Shown piece by piece: positions 24,615 to 29,996 of a DNA stretch of 32,131 nucleotides. This DNA is from Candidatus Methylomirabilota bacterium. GTDB taxonomy: Bacteria > Methylomirabilota > Methylomirabilia > Methylomirabilales > 2-02-FULL-66-22. The translations under genes and the position numbers were made by a program. Where the stretch lies: assembly GCA_026387775.1 (NCBI GenBank), contig JAPLLC010000011.1, forward strand, positions 20,716 through 52,846, given 5' to 3'. Position 1 is the stretch's first letter; every line of letters starts with the position of its first letter. Below the pieces are notes generated by a model. The model saw only the letters and a program-made list of their open reading frames with translations, made no database searches and was not told where the DNA came from.

Positions 24615-24628
24615 GCGTCCCGTCCCGC

Positions 24629-25045
24629 CTAGAGCCCAACCACGCGGAAGCCGACGGAGCGCGCCGCCAGACCCAGGGCGGCGTCGTGGGTCGCCAGGAC
24701 GAGATCCGCCTCAGTTTGCTCGTGCCAGAGAAGCGCCGTGGCCAGATGGATCGCATCCAGGGTCCCGAGGACCACCGGCAGGGGTTGCGCCGCCCGCGCC
24801 AGGACGGGCCGGGTGGGCTCCACGACGGTCAGGGTCTCCAGGATTTTGAAGACGGCTTCTCGACGCCTGACAATCTCGGCGTCCCCCAGGCCCTCCGCGA
24901 TCCGGAGTCGGTCGAGCGTCCGCAGGCACTCGACCTCGGCCAGCGCACTCACGACTCCGCTCGAAACACGCCGCCACTCGCGCAGGGCATTCCGCTGGCC
25001 GAGGACGAGACGGAGGATGACGGAGGAGTCCACATAGACATTCAC
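24629..25045 (-). CDS. vapC: VapC-type PIN-domain toxin
   Basis: A 138-residue PIN-domain ribonuclease. The acidic, metal-binding residues are all present: Asp6 (VYVDSSVILRLVLG), Glu37 (SALAEVECLRTL), Asp97 (TLDAIHLATALL) and Asp121 (LATHDAALG). VapC toxins cut specific RNAs, often initiator tRNA or rRNA loops, unless bound by the antitoxin. The ATG overlaps the antitoxin stop codon by 4 bp (ATGA), the normal arrangement for a VapBC operon. The toxin looks intact. Its RNA target cannot be read from sequence. Confidence 0.9.
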   Translation of the reverse strand: MNVYVDSSVILRLVLGQRNALREWRRVSSGVVSALAEVECLRTLDRLRIAEGLGDAEIVRRREAVFKILETLTVVEPTRPVLARAAQPLPVVLGTLDAIHLATALLWHEQTEADLVLATHDAALGLAARSVGFRVVGL

Positions 25046-25302
25046 CGGTCGCCCCGTTCCTGCCTCAAGTGTGCCGCGATGTCGCCGCGGACGGCCAGGG
25101 GGGGTGGAAGGCGCACGGCTCCCGGCCTGGGGGCTCCGGGCGCTGGTGGCCGGGTCTTGAGCGCCCCATTGCCCGGCTCGTGCGGGTCGATGCGTGCGAT
25201 GGGCGTCTCCCGGTCCAGCACGAGCACCGACTCCCCGCGTCGAACGTCCCGCAGGTACCCGCTCAACCGGTTCTTCAGCTCGGCGATTCGCACCCTCTTC
25301 AT
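25042..25302 (-). CDS. vapB: VapB/Phd-family antitoxin
   Basis: An 86-residue antitoxin. The N-terminus MKRVRIAELKNRLSGYLRDV followed by RRGESVLVLDRETPIARI is the Phd/YefM-type DNA-binding and dimerisation fold. The C-terminal half is proline- and arginine-rich (KTRPPAPGAPRPGAVRLPPP) and ends in a short helix, as in antitoxin tails that wrap the toxin. I start at the ATG at 25302 because a strong promoter ends six bases upstream, so the transcript would begin at this ATG (leaderless). An ATG at 25308 is the alternative. No Shine-Dalgarno sequence is seen for either, which supports leaderless initiation. Confidence 0.83.
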   Translation of the reverse strand: MKRVRIAELKNRLSGYLRDVRRGESVLVLDRETPIARIDPHEPGNGALKTRPPAPGAPRPGAVRLPPPLAVRGDIAAHLRQERGDR

Positions 25303-25337
25303 GGCCATATCATAGCCAGAACTGGCCACGGTGTCAA
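25302..25337 (-). promoter_or_regulatory. vapBC promoter with embedded operator-like palindromes; leaderless start
   Basis: -35 TTGACA (25337-25332), 17-bp spacer, -10 TATGAT (25314-25309). The spacer contains GCCAG-AA-CTGGC (25315-25326), and the palindrome TGGCCA occurs twice, 21 bp apart (25302-25307 and 25323-25328), two helical turns. These are good candidates for an autoregulatory VapB or VapBC binding site. The distance from the -10 box to the ATG at 25302 predicts a transcript starting at the start codon. Confidence 0.72.
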
Positions 25338-25786
25338 AGCCAATTCCAGCCGGACGGGATCAGAATTGCACGCCGGTGTCGGGCACACCGGGGGCACGGA
25401 ATACGTTACTTCTTTGTGATCCTTCCGGTTCATCCGCGCCCTTCCCTGCCCCGGCCGGCGTGGCGCCGGCAGACCAGGACAGACGCTCGCGCACTCTGCC
25501 GTCCCTGCGACCGCATCCCCTGCCCCCGAGGTCCCGTCCTTGGCACGGCAAACAGGGGCGGGGGAGTCCCGCAAGGATAATAAAGAAGCAACGTCCCGCA
25601 TATAATAATATGCCCTGTCAAGGAAAAGGCCGGGCGGGAGAACTCGGCCCCCTCGTCTCCAAGAGCCCTCCCGGGCATCGCCGTGGGCGCACGACTTGGC
25701 CTGCCCCAGTCGGACCGTCCGCCGCGGAGCGCGCCTAGTCAAGGAGCAGAGATTGGCGTTCCCCGAAGAATAAATTGCATAATGTC
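25338..25786. other. Intergenic region without a recognisable gene
   Basis: I found no credible gene here: the open frames on both strands lack any recognisable motif and look like chance frames in GC-rich sequence. The region has one short AT-rich island with the perfect inverted repeat GCATAT-AATA-ATATGC (25598-25613). That island also contains a TATAAT box, but no matching -35 box is at the right distance. Confidence 0.5.
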
Positions 25787-25891
25787 ATGACCGTCCCGTA
25801 TCTCGATCTCTCGGGGGCCGAGGCCGTCCGATGGCTCGGCGTGACCACCTCGGCCATCTCGCGGGCGATCCACCAGCAGGGTCCGGAATGA
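25787..25891 (+). pseudogene. Short C-terminal helix-turn-helix fragment, possibly of a Y1 (IS200-like/REP-associated) transposase
   Basis: A 34-codon frame reads MTVPYLDLSGAEAVRWLGVT then TSAISRAIHQQGPE and stop. The segment RWLGVTTSAISRAI has the shape of the DnaA/HTH-like tail that ends many Y1 transposases of the REP-associated type. No catalytic HUH motif or tyrosine is found upstream, so at most a C-terminal remnant survives. The start codon lies in ATGACCGTCCC, a sequence also found (reverse orientation) at 28378-28390. It is one of only two coding remnants on the plus strand. Confidence 0.38.
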
Positions 25892-25940
25892 CTCACCCCG
25901 GGAAACAACGTCCCCTCGTACTGCCAGCGCGAACGGGCGG

Positions 25941-26948
25941 CTACGAGAGCAAGCTCGAAAGAAACGGCTCAAGCAGGGAAGTCGACAGCTCGGTCGCACG
26001 GAGCATCATCACGGACTGGCTGAGTGTCAAGTATCGGTAACCGACCCCCATTGGATAGCCCCATTCTAGCGCTCGACCATATTCTCCAAACGGTACTGGG
26101 CGGGGCAGATCAATGAGATTGTCCATTATGAACAGAGAGCGCACACCGTGTTGTCCATCCCAGAAGGTGTCAAAGTCGAGCTTTGACGGCGGGTCAACCG
26201 TCTCGGCCCGGAAGGCTTGCCACACGCGTTCTCTCTCCGCCAGTCGCTCGGCTTCTTCCACCGTTGGCTTGTAGCCGGAAACAAACAGGCTCTTTCTGAA
26301 CGCTGCCAGGATTCGAACGCTCTTGTCCGAATGGATGAAGACGGGTGCACCCGGCGGCAAGACTGGCGGCGAGTCGTAAAGAAGAAAGGCCACCGGCTGA
26401 CCTCTAACGTGCCAGTTCTTGAGAAAATACTTAGCGAACACGAGATCACACTTCGTCCAAAGGCCGAATGGTGTCTCGGGCAAAATGGCGGAATTGCGAT
26501 CAAGTCGTTCGAGTGCAGTCTGTAAGACGCGTTCGTCATCCGGGGCGAGCACTCGGATGGTCTGGAGAGACTGCCCTATGTTCGCGCCGAACTTGATGGG
26601 TCTTCCCGTTTCAAAGATGAAGGCGCGAAGCAGACCCTCCGCGGGAAACGTCTTTGCTAAATCACGGCTTCGATTCCTGTCGGCAGTAATAGCGAAGTCT
26701 CCGAAGGCCTGGCCTGAGGGGCTATCCGAAGCATTCCGCCGCAACTCCTCAACAACAAGTATCGCAACAAAGTAGTGTTGTTGATCTTCTGGACATCGCG
26801 CAACGAGCCACAACCAGTCGCCCCTGTTCAACTTGTGCAGGCGTTCCTGACGGGAGTTGAAAGTGATCGTCTCGCCAGATAGTAAACTGTGACCCGTTAA
26901 TCCGCGTGCGTAGTTATCCCAATGTATAAACGCTATGGCGCTGCCCAT
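25941..26948 (-). CDS. Hypothetical protein, AT-richer than its surroundings
   Basis: A 335-residue soluble protein I do not recognise. It starts MGSAIAFIHWDNYARGLTGH at the ATG 26948; a longer frame upstream adds only Arg/Gly-rich shadow sequence. The first 70 residues (ETITFNSRQERLHKLNRGDW, LWLVARCPEDQQHYFVAILV) alternate short strands in a way that recalls PUA/EVE-like domains, but this is weak. The middle has RVLAPDDERVLQTALERLDR; the C-terminal third has an Arg/Glu-rich helix (EEAERLAERERVWQAF). No membrane segment or signal peptide is visible. The gene is visibly lower in GC than its neighbours and lies between a transposase-like remnant and ORF6N genes, which suggests horizontal transfer. 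Function unknown. Confidence 0.7.
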   Translation of the reverse strand: MGSAIAFIHWDNYARGLTGHSLLSGETITFNSRQERLHKLNRGDWLWLVARCPEDQQHYFVAILVVEELRRNASDSPSGQAFGDFAITADRNRSRDLAKTFPAEGLLRAFIFETGRPIKFGANIGQSLQTIRVLAPDDERVLQTALERLDRNSAILPETPFGLWTKCDLVFAKYFLKNWHVRGQPVAFLLYDSPPVLPPGAPVFIHSDKSVRILAAFRKSLFVSGYKPTVEEAERLAERERVWQAFRAETVDPPSKLDFDTFWDGQHGVRSLFIMDNLIDLPRPVPFGEYGRALEWGYPMGVGYRYLTLSQSVMMLRATELSTSLLEPFLSSLLS

Positions 26949-26973
26949 ACGGTTTCCGCCTCCACCTGTCTTG

Positions 26974-26996
26974 GGAAAGGTACCAGACACCTTTCC
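26974..26996. repeat. GGAAAGGT...ACCTTTCC palindromic repeat
   Basis: Eight-base arms GGAAAGGT and ACCTTTCC surround the loop ACCAGAC. Palindromes of the AAAGGTGTCNGGNACCTTT type are widespread in bacterial genomes and often accompany REP-associated transposases. It lies 26 bp upstream of the orphan gene, where it may influence that gene's expression. Confidence 0.6.
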
Positions 26997-27108
26997 GCCC
27001 ACCCTCTCGGAATTCCACGATGCCGGATTCAGATTCTCGTCCACACGCCGCGGACAGCGTCCGCGCCCGGCTGATGGCGGCCACGGCCTTGGTCTGTGCC
27101 GACTGCAG

Positions 27109-27687
27109 TCATGCCCTCGATCTCCCCGATGGCCGGCGCCTCCCGTACACCAGCCTGCCCTCCTCGACCTGGAAGCCGATGGACCGCCGGGGCTTTGCCG
27201 GCGGCGCCATGAGCTGCCGGATCGTCTGCACCAGCGAACGAATCGCCTCGTCGTGCCCCGCAACCCGGCGCTCCAACTCCGCCAATTTCTCTGCCATGGC
27301 CGCGTTCATGCCGGCCATTTGGCGCAGCCGCACGAAGGCCCGCACGACGTAGACGCTGACTTCGGCGGCGCGTGAGGTATTCAGCACGTTCGCCAACATG
27401 ATGGCTCCATGCTCGGTGAAGGCATACGGGAGATAGCGCCGCCCGCCACTTCCGGGTTTTGAGGTCGCAAATTGCGACCTCAAAGAGCTCGCCTCTTCCG
27501 CGGACAACTGAAACATGAAATCCGGCGGAAAGCGCCCTGGGTTGCGGCGCACCTGTTCATTGAGCCGTTTAGTGGAAACACCGTAGAGATCGGCCAGGTC
27601 ACTGTCCAGCATGACCTTTTGCTCTCGGAGAGTGAAAATGCGTCGCTCAATCTCCGCCAGCGGCACCACCGCTTCATCCCGCTGCAT
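27109..27687 (-). CDS. ORF6N domain-containing protein (copy 1)
   Basis: A 192-residue protein with an N-terminal ORF6N domain: EIERRIFTLREQKVMLDSDL, ADLYGVSTKRLNEQVRRNPG, RFPPDFMFQLSAEE, SLRSQFATSKPG and RRYLPYAFTEHGAIMLANVL. ORF6N domains are DNA-binding modules of phages and mobile elements, related in use to KilA-N. A helical stretch follows (VVRAFVRLRQMAGMNAAMAE), and the tail reads AKPRRSIGFQVEE. The start ATG 27687 has GGGAG eight bases upstream. It is a paralogue of the next gene (27771-28346). The codons for LRSQFATSK form a perfect palindrome (27458-27484). The cellular role of chromosomal ORF6N proteins is poorly known. Confidence 0.88.
   Translation of the reverse strand: MQRDEAVVPLAEIERRIFTLREQKVMLDSDLADLYGVSTKRLNEQVRRNPGRFPPDFMFQLSAEEASSLRSQFATSKPGSGGRRYLPYAFTEHGAIMLANVLNTSRAAEVSVYVVRAFVRLRQMAGMNAAMAEKLAELERRVAGHDEAIRSLVQTIRQLMAPPAKPRRSIGFQVEEGRLVYGRRRPSGRSRA
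27458..27484. promoter_or_regulatory. 27-bp perfect palindrome inside ORF6N copy 1
   Basis: Arms TTTGAGGTCGCAA and TTGCGACCTCAAA flank one central A. It lies in the codons for Leu-Arg-Ser-Gln-Phe-Ala-Thr-Ser-Lys. The core GGTCnCAAwTTGnGACC recurs at 28122-28144 and 28735-28757. It could be a protein binding site or an RNA hairpin; that it is a palindrome is seen directly, the function is inference. Confidence 0.75.
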
Positions 27688-27736
27688 GTCTTCGCTCCCT
27701 TCCCGCAAGAGGGGTCAGGCTTTGATAATTTGCTTT

Positions 27737-27757
27737 GAATTCCGGGGACACCATACT
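27737..27757. repeat. Short repeat motif between the two ORF6N genes
   Basis: AATTCCGGGGACACCATACT lies in the 83-bp space between the ORF6N genes. Motifs of the form AATTCCGGGGACAnnnTACT are familiar from sequences bordering IS200-like/REP-associated transposases in several phyla (general knowledge). A full flanking structure is not visible here. Confidence 0.4.
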
Positions 27758-27770
27758 GATTTCGCCCCTG

Positions 27771-28346
27771 TCATCCCTCGCCGTGTCGGCGGATGCGTGG
27801 CCGTGGCTGGCGGTATCGCGGCCGGGCCTCCTCGACTCGGAAGCCGATGGACCGCCGGGGCTTCGCCGACGTGGCCATGCGCTGCCGGATGGCGTCGAAT
27901 ACCGCCTTGAACTGTGTGTCGTATTTCTTGTCGAGCGCGTCGAGGCGGCGTGCCAGGTCCTTGTTTGTGGCAACCAGTTCACGGAGCCGCACGAACGCCC
28001 GCATGATCTCGATGTTGACATGGACGGCGCGCTCGCTCTTCAGCACACTCGAGAGCATGGCCACACCCTGTTCGGTGAAGACGTAGGGAAGATACTTCCG
28101 GTGCTGGCCGCGCCCAGGCTTTAAGGTCACAATTTGTGACCTTAGACGGACATCCTCCTCCTCGGTAAGCTGGAACATGAAATCCCCTGGGAATCGCCCG
28201 ATATTTCGACGAACCGCCTGATTCAGGGCCTTGATCTTCACCTCATAGAGCGCCGCCAGATCCGCATCCAGCATCACCCTGTAGCCCCTGACCATGAGGA
28301 TCGCGTGCTCAATCCTCTCCACTGGAATCTGGCTCGGCTCAGGCAT
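27771..28346 (-). CDS. ORF6N domain-containing protein (copy 2)
   Basis: A 191-residue paralogue of the preceding protein: RIEHAILMVRGYRVMLDADL, AALYEVKIKALNQAVRRNIG, RFPGDFMFQLTEEE, RLRSQIVTLKPG and RKYLPYVFTEQGVAMLSSVL are the ORF6N domain. A helical region (RRLDALDKKYDTQFKAVFDA) and the tail AKPRRSIGFRVEE follow. The two genes share a nearly identical 39-bp stretch over the KPRRSIGF codons (27162-27200 and 27830-27868, three differences) although the proteins differ widely elsewhere. I start at the ATG 28346, with GGGGG upstream. Codons for LRSQIVTLK form a 23-bp palindrome (28122-28144). The gene is transcribed toward copy 1. Confidence 0.88.
   Translation of the reverse strand: MPEPSQIPVERIEHAILMVRGYRVMLDADLAALYEVKIKALNQAVRRNIGRFPGDFMFQLTEEEDVRLRSQIVTLKPGRGQHRKYLPYVFTEQGVAMLSSVLKSERAVHVNIEIMRAFVRLRELVATNKDLARRLDALDKKYDTQFKAVFDAIRQRMATSAKPRRSIGFRVEEARPRYRQPRPRIRRHGEG
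28122..28144. promoter_or_regulatory. 23-bp perfect palindrome inside ORF6N copy 2
   Basis: Arms TAAGGTCACAA and TTGTGACCTTA flank one central T. It occupies the same codons (Leu-Arg-Ser-Gln-Ile-Val-Thr-Leu) as the palindrome in ORF6N copy 1. Compared with that copy, two base pairs are changed on both arms at once, so pairing is kept. Confidence 0.75.
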
Positions 28347-28377
28347 CGGAACCCCCAACCTTTGCGAGGTGTTGGAT

Positions 28378-28397
28378 GGGGACGGTCATGCAATTAT
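28378..28397. repeat. Short repeat shared with the transposase-like remnant
   Basis: On the minus strand this reads ATAATTGCATGACCGTCCCC. At 25773-25797 the plus strand has ATTGCATAATGT followed by CATGACCGTCCC, the same motif with eight extra bases inside. It lies about 30 bp upstream of ORF6N copy 2 and includes a GATAAT box that could act as a -10 element, without a clear -35 box. Confidence 0.4.
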
Positions 28398-28441
28398 CCG
28401 TTTCTTTTCCGCCCGAATCCGTAGGCCGGCCACGCATGGAT

Positions 28442-28488
28442 ACACCACGGCCCCTTGCGACATCCTTCGTCGCAAAGGGCCGTGGTGT
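28442..28488. repeat. Large hairpin with 20-bp arms
   Basis: The left arm ACACCACGGCCCCTTGCGAC pairs with the right arm GTCGCAAAGGGCCGTGGTGT with a single mismatch, around the seven-base loop ATCCTTC. No poly-T tract follows on either strand, so it is not a standard terminator. It is the strongest hairpin in the spacer. Confidence 0.75.
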
Positions 28489-28644
28489 CGAGACCCAGGG
28501 ACATACCATCCTCCCACTGTCTCGTGCCTGGTTATGGAACTGCGCGCAAGCGGGATTACGCTACGCCTACCTTGCCTTCAGGGTCAAGCCGAATTCGCCC
28601 GCCCCGCTCGCAGGGAACCGGCTTCGGCTCCACCCTACCACACA

Positions 28645-28667
28645 CCTGTGACAGATCAGGTCACAGG
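28645..28667. repeat. Inverted repeat CCTGTGAC...GTCACAGG
   Basis: Eight-base arms CCTGTGAC and GTCACAGG surround the loop AGATCAG (7). The GTCAC half-site recalls the GGTCAC core of the ORF6N-associated palindromes, but the spacing differs. Confidence 0.55.
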
Positions 28668-28723
28668 AGCGATTTCAGATTGCAGATTCCTGATTGCGGA
28701 TCTGGCAATCAGGAATCAGATTA
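28668..28723. repeat. Heptamer run of GATT type with internal inverted repeat
   Basis: Eight seven-base units in register: AGCGATT, TCAGATT, GCAGATT, CCTGATT, GCGGATC, TGGCAAT, CAGGAAT, CAGATTA. The later units are inverted relative to the earlier ones, producing 13-bp arms GATTCCTGATTGC (28685-28697) and GCAATCAGGAATC (28705-28717) with a seven-base loop. This is the third heptamer-phased locus of the window and has a third unit sequence. Confidence 0.65.
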
Positions 28724-28734
28724 CGGTCGCCTTT

Positions 28735-28757
28735 GGAGGTCACAAATTGTGACCTCC
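28735..28757. promoter_or_regulatory. 23-bp perfect palindrome upstream of the ORF6N genes
   Basis: Arms GGAGGTCACAA and TTGTGACCTCC flank one central A. The core GGTCACAA/TTGTGACC is identical to that inside ORF6N copy 2. Being outside any gene and about 390 bp upstream of the ORF6N start, it is a candidate operator or target site. Confidence 0.7.
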
Positions 28758-28795
28758 ATTCTGCCAACTCATGTGACGTATGTGGGAACATGCAG

Positions 28796-28820
28796 ATTCT
28801 GCCACCGATGGTGGCAGAAT
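28796..28820. repeat. Hairpin ATTCTGCCACC...GGTGGCAGAAT
   Basis: Perfect 11-bp arms with a three-base loop GAT. It lies downstream of the lytic transglycosylase gene, but neither side carries a T-tract typical of an intrinsic terminator. Confidence 0.6.
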
Positions 28821-28839
28821 ATGGAAGGTCCCGGCTCGC

Positions 28840-28869
28840 CTTTGCGTTCTTGGCGATCTTGGCGTGAAA
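28840..28869. repeat. Diverged half of a CGCAAAG-type element
   Basis: CTTTGCGTTCTTGGCGATCT then TGGCGTGAAA shows the nine-base periodicity of the ends of the 171-bp repeat, but in the CTTGGCG variant. Only one end is present; the partner arm was not found. Confidence 0.4.
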
Positions 28870-28926
28870 ATTCCGGATTCAAATAGCACCCGTCCGCCGC
28901 ATGCGGCAATCCAGCCCTCGGGGCGG

Positions 28927-29670
28927 TCAGCGGGCGGGCGGCTGGGGCGATCGGACCAGCGGCGGCAGGTTGGTGTAGTGCGGGGTCCCATCCGGCCCGA
29001 CTTGCCGGTAGACGCTCGGCGTGGAGGGGACCGGCTCCGCCCGGGTCGCCCGTGCCGGCTGCGGCGGGCGCGCGGCCGGGATGGGCGCAGCCGTCACCAC
29101 CGCATCGGGCTGCCCGTAGAACCGGAAGACGCGGGTCACATACTCCCGCGTCTCGGCGTAGGGCGGGATTCCGCCATAGCGCAGGACGGCGTTCTCGCCC
29201 GCGTTGTAGGCTGCGACGGCCAGATGGAGCTGGCCGGGGAAAAGATCCTGGAGAAACCGAAGGTACCGAACACCGCCCCGGATGTTGTCGGCGGGATCGA
29301 AGGCGTCCCCCACGGCGTAGCGGTCGGCGGTCTGGGGCATGAGCTGCATCAGGCCCTGGGCCCCCTTGCGCGAGACCGCTCGCTGGTCGAAGCCCGACTC
29401 GGCCCGGATGATCGCCTTGACCAGCGCCGGGTCCACCCCGTTCTGCGTCGCGATGGCGTTGATCAGATCCGCGTACTGGCCACTGGTCAGATTGACCCCC
29501 TGGGGCAGGCCGAACGCGGGCAGCGGACGGAAGTAGGTCTTGGTCGGGGCGTCGGTGAAGTGGGCCGTCCCCTCGGTGTCCACGTACACGTACACCGCCG
29601 CCTGAACCCAGGAGAAGGGGGCGAAGACCAGGAGACCCCAAGCCAAGAGAACGGCAAGCGCTCTGCCCAT
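28927..29670 (-). CDS. Secreted lytic transglycosylase (SLT domain)
   Basis: A 247-residue peptidoglycan-cleaving enzyme. Residues 1-25 are a signal peptide (MGRALAVLLAWGLLVFAPFS). A short DUF4124-like segment follows (VYVYVDTEGTAHFTDAPT). The catalytic SLT domain has Glu91 in IRAESGFDQRAVSRKGAQGL, then MQLMPQTADRYAVGDAFDPA, NIRGGVRYLRFLQDLF and HLAVAAYNAGENAV, the complete family signature. A proline/alanine-rich tail ends in a second DUF4124-like motif (YRQVGPDGTPHYTN). It probably acts in the periplasm, cleaving glycan strands to give anhydro-muropeptides. The start 29670 is chosen by the signal peptide; a promoter lies ten bases upstream, leaving a very short leader. Confidence 0.92.
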   Translation of the reverse strand: MGRALAVLLAWGLLVFAPFSWVQAAVYVYVDTEGTAHFTDAPTKTYFRPLPAFGLPQGVNLTSGQYADLINAIATQNGVDPALVKAIIRAESGFDQRAVSRKGAQGLMQLMPQTADRYAVGDAFDPADNIRGGVRYLRFLQDLFPGQLHLAVAAYNAGENAVLRYGGIPPYAETREYVTRVFRFYGQPDAVVTAAPIPAARPPQPARATRAEPVPSTPSVYRQVGPDGTPHYTNLPPLVRSPQPPAR

Positions 29671-29679
29671 AACTTGATT

Positions 29680-29708
29680 CGTATAGCAGACTGCAGGCCG
29701 CGTGGCAA
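29680..29708 (-). promoter_or_regulatory. Promoter of the lytic transglycosylase gene
   Basis: -35 TTGCCA (29708-29703), 17-bp spacer, -10 TATACG (29685-29680). The -10 box ends nine bases before the ATG, so the transcript leader would be only about 2-4 nt long and no Shine-Dalgarno site fits in it. This is the second near-leaderless arrangement in the window. Confidence 0.6.
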
Positions 29709-29824
29709 GCTGGAAGGACCGCGCCCCCTGCTTCGTCGGCCGATCCCGTGTGCGGGACGAGTGGCATCCTGACCCACCTGCCGGACGTGGATTACCTCGG
29801 ATTCGACCTGAACCCAAATATTTT

Positions 29825-29995
29825 ACCGCAAAGCTCGCAAAGACCGCAAAGAGAGCCAGGATCTGTGGATCGGGCCTCGGACCACGGATCAAAATCGTAC
29901 GGCTCGCTCAGACCGGGTGATTCCGGAGCTCTCTGGAAACAGCGGGGCTTTCTTCGCGCCCTTTGCGTGCTTTGCGGTTCAACTGCAACGTTCGG
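29825..29995. repeat. 171-bp interspersed palindromic repeat, copy 2
   Basis: The same element and orientation as 16312-16482, equal in length, about 93% identical by eye. It ends one base before an AsnB-like gene fragment on the plus strand and lies between the lytic transglycosylase gene and that fragment. Terminal inverted repeats built from CGCAAAG units are preserved. Confidence 0.8.
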
Positions 29996-29996
29996 G

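Larger units (their letters stand above)
28347..28926. other. Non-coding, hairpin-rich region upstream of the ORF6N genes
   Basis: I see no credible gene in these 580 bp between the lytic transglycosylase stop and the ORF6N start. Instead it contains at least five separate inverted repeats, listed individually: 28442-28488, 28645-28667, 28685-28717, 28735-28757 and 28796-28820. It also holds a heptamer run and a diverged half of a CGCAAAG-type element. Short open frames on both strands run through these repeats and are not believable. Confidence 0.6.

Noticed and set aside
25331-25738. Open frames of 80-147 codons on both strands between vapB and the transposase-like remnant
   Set aside because: Pro/Arg/Gly-rich composition, no family motif, no convincing ribosome site, and mutual overlap in several frames.
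28294-28752. Short plus-strand open frames upstream of the ORF6N genes
   Set aside because: They run through hairpins and heptamer repeats and contain no recognisable domain.
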